Assembly (NCBI GenBank): GCA_910586965.1
Contig: CAJUMF010000001.1
Coordinates: 21,571-85,570, forward strand
DNA: 64,000 bases
Reading direction: 5' to 3'
Source of the DNA: an uncultured Dorea sp.
Lineage (GTDB): Bacteria; Bacillota; Clostridia; Lachnospirales; Lachnospiraceae
The notes under the pieces were generated by a model. The model was not told the DNA's origin, did not search any database, and saw only the letters and a list, made by a program, of their open reading frames with translations. Below, piece after piece: positions 8,385-17,059 of the stretch; position 1 is the stretch's first letter, and each line of letters begins with the position of its first letter. Made by a program: the position numbers and the translations under genes.

Positions 8385-8398
8385 TGCTAAGTGTAGCA
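8385..8398. promoter_or_regulatory. Palindrome, candidate LysR operator
   Basis: A perfect inverted repeat, TGCTA-AGTG-TAGCA, lies in the divergent intergenic region, directly abutting the -35 element of the LysR gene's promoter. A regulator bound here would contact RNA polymerase, which fits autoregulation. Assignment to this LysR protein is inference. Confidence 0.45.
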
Positions 8399-8427
8399 TT
8401 GACTTATGATTATGTCTAATATATAAT
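8399..8427 (+). promoter_or_regulatory. Sigma-A promoter for the LysR gene
   Basis: TTGACT (8399-8404) and TATAAT (8422-8427) with a 17-base spacer. The expected start near 8434 gives a leader of about 40 bases that carries the AAAAGGGG ribosome site of the gene at 8474. Confidence 0.7.
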
Positions 8428-8473
8428 AATTATAAAATTCATAATGTACATGTTATGAAAAAAGGGGATAAAT

Positions 8474-9346
8474 ATGGAATTGACACAGATTCGTTATTTT
8501 CTTGAAGTTGCGGAAACAAAACATATGACTAACAGCGCCAGGAACCTTCATATTACACAGCCTGCACTGACCCAGGCGGTCCACAGGCTTGAGGAAGATT
8601 TGGGGGTGCCGCTTTTTGCGGCGAAGGGGCGCAATATCACCTTGACAGAGTATGGGAAGTATCTCCAAAAAAAATTGCGGCCGTTGATGGAGCAGTTGGA
8701 TCAGATTCCGGAACAGCTCAGTATGATGGTGAAATTGGAGAGCGATACCATTCATATGAATGTGCTGGCGGCATCAGGACTTGTGATGGAAGCTATCATT
8801 GAATATAAAAAAGAGCATGAAGAGATACTTTTCCAGCTTCAACAGAACTCTGAGAGTGAACTCTATGATATCGCAGTGACGACCAAGCTTTTTTATCAAA
8901 GCATGAATGAGAAGAATAGCTTCGCGTGCGGGGAAAAGATCTATCTTGCCGTGCCGGAGAATAAAAAATACAGCGGAAAGTCATCGATCCGTCTTGCAGA
9001 TGTGGCAGAAGAAGGCTTTGTCAGTCTTTTGGGTTCCAGGGAATTTCGATATATCTGTGACCGGTTCTGTCATCATGCAGGCTTTACACCGAAGATCATC
9101 TTCGAGAGCGACAACCCGTCTGCGGTAAAAAATATGATTGCAGCCAATATGGGGATTGGGTTTTGGCCGGAATTCACATGGGGAAGTATTGAGAATGAAA
9201 ATGTAAGGCTTTTAGAGATTGAAGAGCCGATATGTCAGAGGGATATTATCATTAATTATAACAGAAACAAGATTGACAGCCGCAATGTGTTGGAGTTTTA
9301 TGAATTTTTGGTTGAATTTATTAAAAGGAGAAAAAAAGTTCTTTAA
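8474..9346 (+). CDS. LysR-family transcriptional regulator
   Basis: A 290-residue LysR-type regulator. The N-terminal winged helix-turn-helix is clear (QIRYFLEVAETKHMTNSA, then LHITQPALTQAVHRLEEDLG and PLFAAKGRNITLTEYG). Residues 90-290 are the periplasmic-binding-protein-like effector domain. It is transcribed divergently from the PQ-loop/pseudo-SGNH gene and lies 80 bases upstream of the PepD-type dipeptidase, so both are candidate targets. It has a consensus promoter overlapped by a palindrome. The effector is unknown. Confidence 0.92.
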   Translation: MELTQIRYFLEVAETKHMTNSARNLHITQPALTQAVHRLEEDLGVPLFAAKGRNITLTEYGKYLQKKLRPLMEQLDQIPEQLSMMVKLESDTIHMNVLAASGLVMEAIIEYKKEHEEILFQLQQNSESELYDIAVTTKLFYQSMNEKNSFACGEKIYLAVPENKKYSGKSSIRLADVAEEGFVSLLGSREFRYICDRFCHHAGFTPKIIFESDNPSAVKNMIAANMGIGFWPEFTWGSIENENVRLLEIEEPICQRDIIINYNRNKIDSRNVLEFYEFLVEFIKRRKKVL

Positions 9347-9364
9347 AAATTTTCGGGATTTGGT

Positions 9365-9392
9365 TTGTTTTTTGTGAAATTTGTACTATAAT
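9365..9392 (+). promoter_or_regulatory. Candidate promoter for the dipeptidase gene
   Basis: TATAAT (9387-9392) lies 16 bases after TTGTTT (9365-9370). The -10 is perfect but the -35 matches only partly. It sits between the LysR stop and the PepD-type start at 9429. Confidence 0.5.
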
Positions 9393-9428
9393 AAATATAT
9401 TAAACGTCGAAAAGGAGAGGGAACTACA

Positions 9429-10871
9429 ATGGCAGTATTAGAAAATGTTGAACCAAAGAAAGTATTTCAATTTTTTGAGGAGATTTGTCAGATTCCGCAC
9501 GGCACTTTTGACATTGAGCGTATCAGTGATTACTGTGCGAAGTTTGCAGAGGACCGCGGGCTTAAGTACATACAAGACGAAGTGAAGAACGTAATTATCT
9601 TTAAGCCCGGAACAGAAGGCTACGAGGATAGCGAGCCGGTGATCCTGCAGGGCCATATGGATATGGTATGTGAGAAAACGCCGGATTCTGACCATGATTT
9701 TAAGAAAGATCCTCTGGACTTGTACATTGAGGACGGTTACATAAGGGCAAAGAACACTACACTTGGCGGTGATGATGGCATTGCACTTGCTATGGCAATG
9801 GCGCTTCTTGACAGTGATGACATTCCGCATCCTCCGATAGAGGCTGTGTTTACTGTGGACGAAGAAACTGGAATGGGAGGGGCTATTGGTGTTGATCTGT
9901 CTGTTTTAAAAGGTCACAAGCTGATCAACATTGATTCCGAGGAAGAAGGGATTCTTACTACGGGCTGTGCCGGAGGTATTCGGATCACGACAGAGATTCC
10001 TGTGACAAGGGAAGAAAAGAGCGGTACTTGTGTTAAGCTGGAACTTAAAGGATTGAAAGGCGGTCATTCCGGCTCGGAGATCCATGAGCAGAGAGGTAAC
10101 GCCCATAAGCTGATGGGACGTCTCCTTCATCGTATCTCTGAGGAGATGGAGTTTGAGCTTGTTGATATTCAGGGCGGCTCTAAGGAGAATGTTATTGCGA
10201 TGGATAACACAGCCAATATTGTAGCGGCAGATGCTAAGAGGGTAGTCGCGATCGCAGAGGAAATGAAGGAAGTGTTTGACAATGAGTTTATGGGAGATGA
10301 GCCGGGACTGACATTGACGGCAGAGGTGACGGGGGAAGGAAGTTACCACGCCTTTGATAAAGCAAGTACAGAGAGGATCGTTACATATCTGATCGTCTGT
10401 CCGTACGGGGTACAGGGCTTTAGCCGGAAGCTTGAGGGGCTGACAGAAACCTCTATCAATATCGGTGTGATGAAGACCACGGATGATACGGTTGTGACAG
10501 AGTATTTGATGAGAAGTTCGGTGGAGAGCCTGAAACAGAACATGCGAATCCAGCTTGAAGAATATGCAAAGCTGATTGGTGCAAAGACAACGATTGACAG
10601 CGAGTATCCGGCATGGCAGTATGATCCCGATTCAGAGCTTCGAAAAGTGATGGAGAGAGTTTACACGGATATGTATGGAAAAGCTCCTGTAGTATTTGCC
10701 ATCCATGCAGGACTTGAGTGCGGCATGTTCCTTGGAAAGAGACCGGATCTTGACTGTGTATCCATGGGGCCGAATATGTGTGACATCCATTCCTTTAGTG
10801 AGAAGCTTGATATCGCTTCCACAGAGCGTACTTGGGATTATCTGAAAGCAGTATTGGCAGCTCTGAAATAG
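9429..10871 (+). CDS. pepD: Aminoacyl-histidine dipeptidase (PepD, peptidase M20C)
   Basis: A 480-residue cytosolic metallo-dipeptidase of family M20C, which hydrolyses Xaa-His and other dipeptides such as carnosine. Metal and catalytic blocks are visible: LQGHMDMVC (about residue 76), NTTLGGDDGIA (about 112), VDEETGMGG with the catalytic Glu, NIDSEEEG, and the C-terminal AIHAGLECG. Length matches the family's usual 480-490. ATG 9429 is chosen because AAAGGAGAGGG sits just upstream; the in-frame ATG at 9381 lies over the promoter -10. It is a single-gene unit with a terminator behind it. Confidence 0.93.
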   Translation: MAVLENVEPKKVFQFFEEICQIPHGTFDIERISDYCAKFAEDRGLKYIQDEVKNVIIFKPGTEGYEDSEPVILQGHMDMVCEKTPDSDHDFKKDPLDLYIEDGYIRAKNTTLGGDDGIALAMAMALLDSDDIPHPPIEAVFTVDEETGMGGAIGVDLSVLKGHKLINIDSEEEGILTTGCAGGIRITTEIPVTREEKSGTCVKLELKGLKGGHSGSEIHEQRGNAHKLMGRLLHRISEEMEFELVDIQGGSKENVIAMDNTANIVAADAKRVVAIAEEMKEVFDNEFMGDEPGLTLTAEVTGEGSYHAFDKASTERIVTYLIVCPYGVQGFSRKLEGLTETSINIGVMKTTDDTVVTEYLMRSSVESLKQNMRIQLEEYAKLIGAKTTIDSEYPAWQYDPDSELRKVMERVYTDMYGKAPVVFAIHAGLECGMFLGKRPDLDCVSMGPNMCDIHSFSEKLDIASTERTWDYLKAVLAALK

Positions 10872-10888
10872 ACTGCTTTGAAAAAGAA

Positions 10889-10925
10889 AACAGCCTGTCC
10901 TATGAATATGGGGCAGGTTGTTTTT
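10889..10925 (+). terminator. Rho-independent terminator after pepD
   Basis: A 12-bp stem with two G-T pairs (10889-10900 with 10911-10922), a ten-base loop and TTTTT at 10921-10925. It begins 17 bases after the pepD stop. Confidence 0.75.
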
Positions 10926-10962
10926 CATATAGTGCAAAAAAGGGTGAAAGGCATATGATTAT

Positions 10963-11697
10963 ATGTATCACAGGCGCTGCAGAAAAAATGGAGTGAATGC
11001 AGGAAAGCTTCTTATTCTGCTTTTTCTTCTGGCTCTGTTTACGGTCCTTGGGACTAAGGAGCTTAGAAGCATGGGAGTTCATAATACAAAAAAAGGTCAG
11101 AAGATTTCGGATGAGAAGTTCAGAGCAGAATTTTTCTCGGATGAAATGCGTGAAGAGGAGGAAGAACTGCCGGCTTACTGCCGCCGGTATCTAAAACAGG
11201 TAGAGAATGAAGCGGTCTATTTTCCGGTTCCCGAATCAACGCTGGATGCTGCCCTTGGGACCTCGTATGTGGATAGCTGGATGGGGGAGAGGACGTATGC
11301 CGGAAAGCGGGGGCATGAGGGGACGGATATCATGGCAGATGAAAATAAGCGGGGGCTTTATCCCGTTGTCAGCATTACGGACGGAGTGATCAGCAATTTG
11401 GGATGGCTTGATAAGGGGGGCTACCGTATCGGTATTACGACGGGGGATGGGACTTACTATTATTATGCGCATCTGGATTCCTATGCCAATATTAAGGAAG
11501 GGGATCCTGTGAAAGCCGGAGAACTACTGGGATACATGGGAGATTCCGGATATGGCAAAGAAGGGACTGTAGGAAAATTTGATGTTCATCTGCATATGGG
11601 GATTTACTTTTACGAAGAGGGGGAAGAAATCAGCGTAAATCCTTATTACCTCCTTAAGTTCCTGGAAAATAATAAATTAAAATACGCATATTCCTAG
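10963..11697 (+). CDS. M23-family (LytM) metallopeptidase, membrane-anchored
   Basis: A 244-residue extracellular peptidoglycan peptidase. A basic N-terminus and one hydrophobic segment (residues 15-28, KLLILLFLLALFTVLG) form an uncleaved signal anchor. The M23 domain spans roughly 85-235, with zinc ligands in GHEGTDI (His and Asp) and VHLHMGIY (HxH motif), and the family's YYYYAHLDSY strand. All expected ligands are present, so activity is likely. It may cut peptide crosslinks during wall remodelling. The ribosome site (AAAGG) is modest. It is not obviously in an operon with either neighbour. Confidence 0.88.
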   Translation: MYHRRCRKNGVNAGKLLILLFLLALFTVLGTKELRSMGVHNTKKGQKISDEKFRAEFFSDEMREEEEELPAYCRRYLKQVENEAVYFPVPESTLDAALGTSYVDSWMGERTYAGKRGHEGTDIMADENKRGLYPVVSITDGVISNLGWLDKGGYRIGITTGDGTYYYYAHLDSYANIKEGDPVKAGELLGYMGDSGYGKEGTVGKFDVHLHMGIYFYEEGEEISVNPYYLLKFLENNKLKYAYS

Positions 11698-11781
11698 AGT
11701 TATACTAGAGATATACTACGGAATGTGTTATACTCAATTTGTATGCGCAAAAGTATACTTAGGAACAGATGGAGGAAGTAC

Positions 11782-13167
11782 ATGAGACTGCCGGAAGAAT
11801 TTGAAGAAAAGATGAAGAAGCTTTTAAAAGAAGAGTTTCCAGAATATATGGAGTGTTATGATAAGCCGCGTTTTTACGGGCTTCGGGTGAATACAGCCAA
11901 GATTTCAGTAGAAGAATTTAAAAAAATATGCCCGTTTTCTATTCGCCCGGTTCCATGGATTGAAAATGGCTTTTATTATGATGGCGAGACAGTAGTTCCT
12001 GCAAAGCATCCTTATTATTATGCCGGGTTGTATTACCTTCAGGAGCCGAGTGCTATGACGCCGGCCAGCCGGATCCCTATTGAGCCTGGAGATAAGGTGC
12101 TGGATGTGTGTGCCGCACCGGGAGGAAAGGCTACAGAGCTTGGAGCAAGGCTTTTAAGGGAAGGGGTCCTTGTGGCGAATGACTTAAGCAGTTCAAGGGC
12201 GAAAGGACTTCTTAAAAATATTGAAGTGTTTGGAATCGGCAATGTGCTTGTACTCAGTGAGGAGCCGGGGAAACTTTTGCGGTATTTTCCGGAATATTTT
12301 GACAAAATACTGATTGATGCCCCCTGTTCTGGAGAAGGAATGTTTCGCAAAGACAAGCGGATGGTAAAAGCGTGGGAGGAACACGGTCCGGAGTTTTTTT
12401 CCAATATACAAAGAAACCTTATTCTCCAGGCGGCACAGATGCTGAAACCCGGAGGGATGCTTTTGTATTCCACATGTACCTTTGACAGCAGGGAAAATGA
12501 GCAGGTGATCGAGCATCTCATTGACGTATACCCGGAATTTCAGATCGTGCCGATGGAAGGGTATGAAAAGTTCGCGCCGGGACGTCCTGAACTTACGGTG
12601 TCCGGACGCGAAGAGTTATCCGATACGGTTCGTATTTTTCCGCACCGGATGGAAGGAGAAGGACATTACCTGGCGCTTCTCAAAAAGAGTAAAGTTCAGG
12701 GAGAAGGGGAGGGAACGTTGGCGAAAAGCAGCGGCAAAGCAGAGGTTCCCAGAGAGCTTAAAGAGTTTTTAGAAGATGTGCGGACTTCTTTTGAGCCTGG
12801 ACGTATGGATGTCCGGGGGGAGAGGGTCTACTATATGCCGGAGGAACTCCCTTACGTGCGCGGAATCCGTTTCCTTCGCACCGGATTGCTTTTGGGTGAG
12901 GTGAAAAAGAACCGTTTTGAACCCAGCCAGGCATTTGCTATGTACTTGAAGAAAGAAGAGTATAAAAAGACGATCGATATGAGTGCCGAAGATGAGAGGA
13001 TCTTCCGGTACTTGAAGGGCGAGACATTGGAGGTATCTGACCTTGCGGGAAGCAGTGAGAAGGGCTGGTATTTAGTCTGTGTGGACTCGTTTCCCTTGGG
13101 ATGGGGGAAATTGGCTGACGGTACTCTTAAGAATAAGTATCTGCCGGGATGGAGATTGTGCGGATGA
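11782..13167 (+). CDS. RsmF-like rRNA/tRNA cytosine-C5 methyltransferase
   Basis: A 461-residue SAM-dependent RNA m5C methyltransferase of the NOL1/NOP2/RsmF group. The SAM-binding loop is VLDVCAAPGGKATELGA (about residue 111). The catalytic cysteines sit in DAPCSGEGMF (about 181) and YSTCTF (about 232). The C-terminal 150 residues form the PUA-like RNA-binding extension of RsmF-type enzymes, which in E. coli methylates C1407 of 16S rRNA. ATG 11782 has GGAGG six bases upstream; the longer frame from 11725 has no such site. Its stop overlaps the next start (ATGA), making it first in a coupled housekeeping operon. Confidence 0.9.
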   Translation: MRLPEEFEEKMKKLLKEEFPEYMECYDKPRFYGLRVNTAKISVEEFKKICPFSIRPVPWIENGFYYDGETVVPAKHPYYYAGLYYLQEPSAMTPASRIPIEPGDKVLDVCAAPGGKATELGARLLREGVLVANDLSSSRAKGLLKNIEVFGIGNVLVLSEEPGKLLRYFPEYFDKILIDAPCSGEGMFRKDKRMVKAWEEHGPEFFSNIQRNLILQAAQMLKPGGMLLYSTCTFDSRENEQVIEHLIDVYPEFQIVPMEGYEKFAPGRPELTVSGREELSDTVRIFPHRMEGEGHYLALLKKSKVQGEGEGTLAKSSGKAEVPRELKEFLEDVRTSFEPGRMDVRGERVYYMPEELPYVRGIRFLRTGLLLGEVKKNRFEPSQAFAMYLKKEEYKKTIDMSAEDERIFRYLKGETLEVSDLAGSSEKGWYLVCVDSFPLGWGKLADGTLKNKYLPGWRLCG

Positions 13168-13883
13168 TAAGATTGGATAAATATTTGGCTGATATGGGAG
13201 AAGGCACCAGGCAAGAGGTGAAAAGATATATCCGTCAGGGAAGAGTATCTGTAGACGGAGTGCCGGCAGGAAAGCCGGAGCTTAAGATCGACGAGACGAA
13301 GCAGAAAGTGTTCTTTGATCAGAGAGAGATCAGCTACCGACAGTTTGAGTACTATATGTTAAACAAGCCGGCCGGTGTCGTGTCTGCTACGGAGGATCGC
13401 ACAGACCGAACAGTGATAGAACTGATCAAAGGACGCAAGAGGAAAGATTTATTTCCGGTCGGAAGGCTCGATAAGGATACAGAGGGACTTCTTTTGATCA
13501 CCAATGACGGGGAGCTTGCCCACCGTCTGCTGTCTCCCAGACACCATGTGGACAAATGTTACTTTGCCAGGGTGGAGGGGATTGTGACCGGGGAGGATGA
13601 GCGGCAGTTTCTTGAGGGTGTGGATATCGGAACACCGGATGTGTCCGAACAGACTGCGCCCGGAAGACTCAAGATACTGAAAACAGATATGCTGCAAGGC
13701 ACGTCAGAGATCCTGCTCACGATACAGGAAGGGAAATATCATCAGGTGAAGCGGATGTTTGAGGCGGTGGGAAAGAAAGTGTCCTATCTTCGGCGTGAGA
13801 GCATGGGAAGCCTGATGCTTGACAAAAATTTAAAGCCAGGACAGTATCGGAGACTTACAGATGAGGAGTTGAAGCGTTTATGA
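13164..13883 (+). CDS. RsuA-family pseudouridine synthase
   Basis: A 239-residue RNA pseudouridine synthase of the RsuA/RluB/E/F group. An S4 RNA-binding domain covers residues 1-60 (IRLDKYLADMGEGTRQEVKR). The catalytic domain begins at YYMLNKPAGVV; the catalytic Asp is in VGRLDKDTEGLLL (about residue 98), and KYHQVKRMFEAVGK is the family's third motif. It probably modifies 16S or 23S rRNA; the exact target is not readable. ATG 13164 overlaps the upstream stop as ATGA, so translation is coupled to the methyltransferase. The ATG at 13149 is a weaker alternative. Confidence 0.9.
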   Translation: MIRLDKYLADMGEGTRQEVKRYIRQGRVSVDGVPAGKPELKIDETKQKVFFDQREISYRQFEYYMLNKPAGVVSATEDRTDRTVIELIKGRKRKDLFPVGRLDKDTEGLLLITNDGELAHRLLSPRHHVDKCYFARVEGIVTGEDERQFLEGVDIGTPDVSEQTAPGRLKILKTDMLQGTSEILLTIQEGKYHQVKRMFEAVGKKVSYLRRESMGSLMLDKNLKPGQYRRLTDEELKRL

Positions 13884-14563
13884 TGAATATGTTAAAAAAT
13901 ATTGACGCGTGCATCTTTGACCTTGACGGGACACTGGTAGATTCCATGTGGGTATGGGTGGCGGTGGACGAGGAATATATAAGAAAATACAATCTCACGA
14001 AGCCGGATGGATTTCATGCCGGGATGGAGGGGATGAGCTATACAGAGACCGCACAGTATTTTATTGACTGCTTTCCGACACTTCCTCTTACTAGGGAGGG
14101 GATCATGGAGGAGTGGACAAAGATGGCCTATGAGAAATATATGACAGAAGTTCCGCCAAAGAAGGGGGTAAAGGAGTTCCTTGAGGCTCTTAGGGCCCGC
14201 GGCATAAAGACCGGAATCGCTACAAGCAATTCCAGAGAGATGGTGACGGATACCATTAAGGCCCTTGGAATGGATGGATTATTTGACTCTGTGAGAAGTG
14301 CCTGCGAGGTTGCGGCAGGTAAGCCGTCCCCGGATGTCTATCTTCTGGTAGCAGAGGACTTGCAGGTGAAGCCGGAAAATTGTCTGATCTTTGAAGACGT
14401 CCCGATGGGTATCCTGGCAGGAAAGAATGCAGGCATGAAAACATGCGCGGTGGAGGATGAATTTTCAAAGGAACAGGCGGAAAGGAAGCGGGAGCTTGCA
14501 GATTACTACATACAGGATTATGATGATATTATAAATGGAACTTATGAGGTGCTTTTAAGATGA
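13880..14563 (+). CDS. HAD-family hydrolase (beta-phosphoglucomutase-like)
   Basis: A 227-residue HAD phosphatase of subfamily IA. Motif I is FDLDGTLVDS (Asp nucleophile near residue 13), motif II is GIATSNS (about 112), the lysine of motif III lies in VAAGKPSPDVY, and motif IV is IFEDVPMGI. An alpha-helical cap lies between motifs I and II. It probably dephosphorylates a small sugar phosphate or phosphorylated metabolite, and closely resembles YcjU/beta-phosphoglucomutase-like enzymes. Start and stop overlap both neighbours by four bases, so it is embedded in the RNA-modification operon. Confidence 0.88.
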   Translation: MMNMLKNIDACIFDLDGTLVDSMWVWVAVDEEYIRKYNLTKPDGFHAGMEGMSYTETAQYFIDCFPTLPLTREGIMEEWTKMAYEKYMTEVPPKKGVKEFLEALRARGIKTGIATSNSREMVTDTIKALGMDGLFDSVRSACEVAAGKPSPDVYLLVAEDLQVKPENCLIFEDVPMGILAGKNAGMKTCAVEDEFSKEQAERKRELADYYIQDYDDIINGTYEVLLR

Positions 14564-16476
14564 TGCATGGTTTTTTGCCCATCAGCCGTGAAGAGATGGA
14601 CAGCCGCGGATGGGACAGAGTAGATTTTGTCTATGTTTCAGGGGACGCTTATGTGGATCATCCGTCTTTTGGGGCCGCCATTATCACACGGACACTGGAG
14701 GCTTACGGTTATCGGGTGGGAATTATCCCGCAGCCGGATTGGAAGGATGAGAAAAGTATTACTCTGTTCGGAGAACCAAGGCTTGGATTTTTAGTTTCTG
14801 CCGGAAATATGGACTCTATGGTGAACCATTACAGTGTCTCAAAAAAGCCGAGGAAGACAGATGCCTACACTCCCGGAGGGGCGACGGGAAAGCGTCCGGA
14901 CTATGCAGCGGTGGTGTACGGCAACCTGATTCGGCGGGTGTATAAAAAGACTCCTGTAATCCTGGGCGGAATCGAGGCAAGCTTAAGACGGATGGCTCAT
15001 TATGATTACTGGTCGGACAAGCTGAAACGTTCGGTCCTTTTGGATTCCGGCGCAGATCTGATTTCCTACGGAATGGGGGAGCGTTCGATCGTGGAGATTG
15101 CACAGGCTCTTGAGGCGGGGATCGATGTAAAGGATCTTACATTTATCCCGGGAACGGTGTGCAAGGTAAAAAGCCTGGACAGCGTTTATGATGCATTAGT
15201 CCTTCCTTCTTTTGAACAATTAAAGGAAGATAAGCTGAATTATGCAAGAAGCTTTTACACACAATATTGTAATACAGATCCGTTTTCAGGGAAACGGCTT
15301 GTTGAACCCTACGGCGCGCACTTGTATGTGGTGCAGAATCCGCCGTCGTTACCGCTTACGCAGGAAGAGATGGATGCGGTCTATGCGTATCCCTATATGC
15401 GTACTTTTCATCCGTCCTATCAAAAGTACGGCGGTGTGCCCGCCATATCCGAGGTGAAGTTCAGTCTGACCAGCAGCAGGGGATGTTTTGGAGGGTGTAA
15501 TTTCTGCGCCCTTACTTTTCATCAGGGACGGATCGTGCAGGCGAGGAGTCATGAGTCTTTGCTGAAAGAGGCGGAAAGCTTTATAAAAGATAAGGATTTC
15601 AAGGGCTATATCCACGATGTGGGAGGCCCTACGGCAAATTTCAGGTTTCCTGCCTGCGAAAAGCAGCTTAAGGCAGGGGTATGCAAGGACAGGCAGTGTT
15701 TATTTCCCAGACCATGCAGGAACCTTCGGGCAGATCACAAAGATTACACAAAGCTTCTCAGAAAGCTTAGAAATCTGCCGGGTGTGAAGAAGGTGTTCAT
15801 CCGTTCCGGTATCCGGTTTGATTATCTAATGGCAGATAAGGACGATACGTTTTTTCGTGAACTGTGTGAATTTCATGTGAGCGGACAGCTTAAAGTTGCA
15901 CCGGAGCATGTGGCAGATCAGGTACTTTTGAGGATGGGAAAGCCGGAGAACAGTATCTATCAGGCATTTGCAGAAAAATACGCCAGGATAAATAAAGCGC
16001 TTCACAAGGATCAATACCTTGTTCCGTATCTGATGTCTTCCCATCCCGGCTCAACGCTTACGGAGGCAGTAAAGCTTGCAGAGTATTTAAACAGGACGGG
16101 ACATATGCCGGAACAGGTGCAGGACTTTTATCCGACGCCGTCTACAATCTCAACCTGTATGTATTATACAGGGGTTGACCCGAGGGACATGTCCAGAGTA
16201 TATGTACCGGTGAATCCTCATGAAAAAGCGATGCAGCGTGCATTGATCCAGTACAGGGATCCGAAGAATCATAAGCTAGTGGCGGAGGCTTTGAAAAAAG
16301 CCGGGCGGACAGATCTGATCGGATACGGAAGACATTGCCTGATACGGCCGGAACATGCAGCTAAGAAGACGGCAGACGGAAAAATGGCCGGGAAACAAGG
16401 AGCGGTAGGAAGGACATCAGGAAAGTCCGGAAAGAAAAAGGCAATCCGGAATGTTCACAGGAAGAAGGGGAAGTAA
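14560..16476 (+). CDS. YgiQ-family radical SAM protein
   Basis: A 638-residue radical SAM protein of the YgiQ (UPF0313) family. The N-terminal DUF3362-type/YgiQ region (residues 1-290) precedes the [4Fe-4S] cluster motif SRGCFGGCNFCALTFHQGR (CxxxCxxC, about residue 311). A further cysteine-bearing segment, CKDRQCLFPRPC, follows near residue 380. The C-terminus is Lys/Arg rich and low in complexity. The reaction of this family is not established. Start overlaps the HAD stop, so it belongs to the same operon. Confidence 0.9.
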   Translation: MMHGFLPISREEMDSRGWDRVDFVYVSGDAYVDHPSFGAAIITRTLEAYGYRVGIIPQPDWKDEKSITLFGEPRLGFLVSAGNMDSMVNHYSVSKKPRKTDAYTPGGATGKRPDYAAVVYGNLIRRVYKKTPVILGGIEASLRRMAHYDYWSDKLKRSVLLDSGADLISYGMGERSIVEIAQALEAGIDVKDLTFIPGTVCKVKSLDSVYDALVLPSFEQLKEDKLNYARSFYTQYCNTDPFSGKRLVEPYGAHLYVVQNPPSLPLTQEEMDAVYAYPYMRTFHPSYQKYGGVPAISEVKFSLTSSRGCFGGCNFCALTFHQGRIVQARSHESLLKEAESFIKDKDFKGYIHDVGGPTANFRFPACEKQLKAGVCKDRQCLFPRPCRNLRADHKDYTKLLRKLRNLPGVKKVFIRSGIRFDYLMADKDDTFFRELCEFHVSGQLKVAPEHVADQVLLRMGKPENSIYQAFAEKYARINKALHKDQYLVPYLMSSHPGSTLTEAVKLAEYLNRTGHMPEQVQDFYPTPSTISTCMYYTGVDPRDMSRVYVPVNPHEKAMQRALIQYRDPKNHKLVAEALKKAGRTDLIGYGRHCLIRPEHAAKKTADGKMAGKQGAVGRTSGKSGKKKAIRNVHRKKGK

Positions 16477-16479
16477 GTT

Positions 16480-17055
16480 ATGAAGATACAAAAAGGGGAT
16501 CCAGGTTATATCAAAGCTCAAAAGATAAAGTTTCTGATATGGGCAGTCCTGGAGTTTGCCATTGTCATTGCATTGGTTATCTTAGGATATGTGCAGACCG
16601 GATCAAGGCTCAATCTTTTTACGGTGGTTGCAGTTGTGGGGTGTCTTCCGGCGGCGAAGATGCTGGTTGAATTCCTGGCTCTTTTGCCTCATCGAAGCAT
16701 CGAGCCGGAGATTTACAGGGAGATTGAAGAGAAAGCGCCGCTTCTTACAAAGGCATATGACCTTGTGATTACCGGAACCGGCAAGGCGATGCCGGTAGAT
16801 GCTTTCGTCATCTCAGATCATACAGTGTGCGGCTATGCCAGCAGTCCCAAGACAGATGAAGTGAAGGTATCTGCCTATCTGAAAGAAATGCTCAAGAGCA
16901 ACCATGTGGAGAAGGTGACGGTGAAGGTGTTCCACGAGTATACGGCGTTTCTTGCCAGAGCGGAAGGGATGAACAATATTATGATGGTGGACAGGCCGTC
17001 AGACCGAAAGAGGGAGAAGATGATCCGTCAGTTACTTTTGACGGTAGCTATATAA
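16480..17055 (+). CDS. Conserved membrane protein of unknown function
   Basis: A 191-residue protein I cannot name. Two transmembrane helices at about residues 20-42 and 47-68 are followed by a soluble cytoplasmic domain with regular alpha/beta alternation (DLVITGTGKAMPVDAFVIS, then EKVTVKVFHEYTAFLARAEG). It sits between YgiQ and a pseudouridine synthase with gaps of three and four bases and a good AAGGGGAAG ribosome site, so it is a regular member of the operon rather than an insertion. A membrane-associated partner in RNA maturation or envelope function is possible but unsupported. Confidence 0.75.
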   Translation: MKIQKGDPGYIKAQKIKFLIWAVLEFAIVIALVILGYVQTGSRLNLFTVVAVVGCLPAAKMLVEFLALLPHRSIEPEIYREIEEKAPLLTKAYDLVITGTGKAMPVDAFVISDHTVCGYASSPKTDEVKVSAYLKEMLKSNHVEKVTVKVFHEYTAFLARAEGMNNIMMVDRPSDRKREKMIRQLLLTVAI

Positions 17056-17059
17056 TGTT

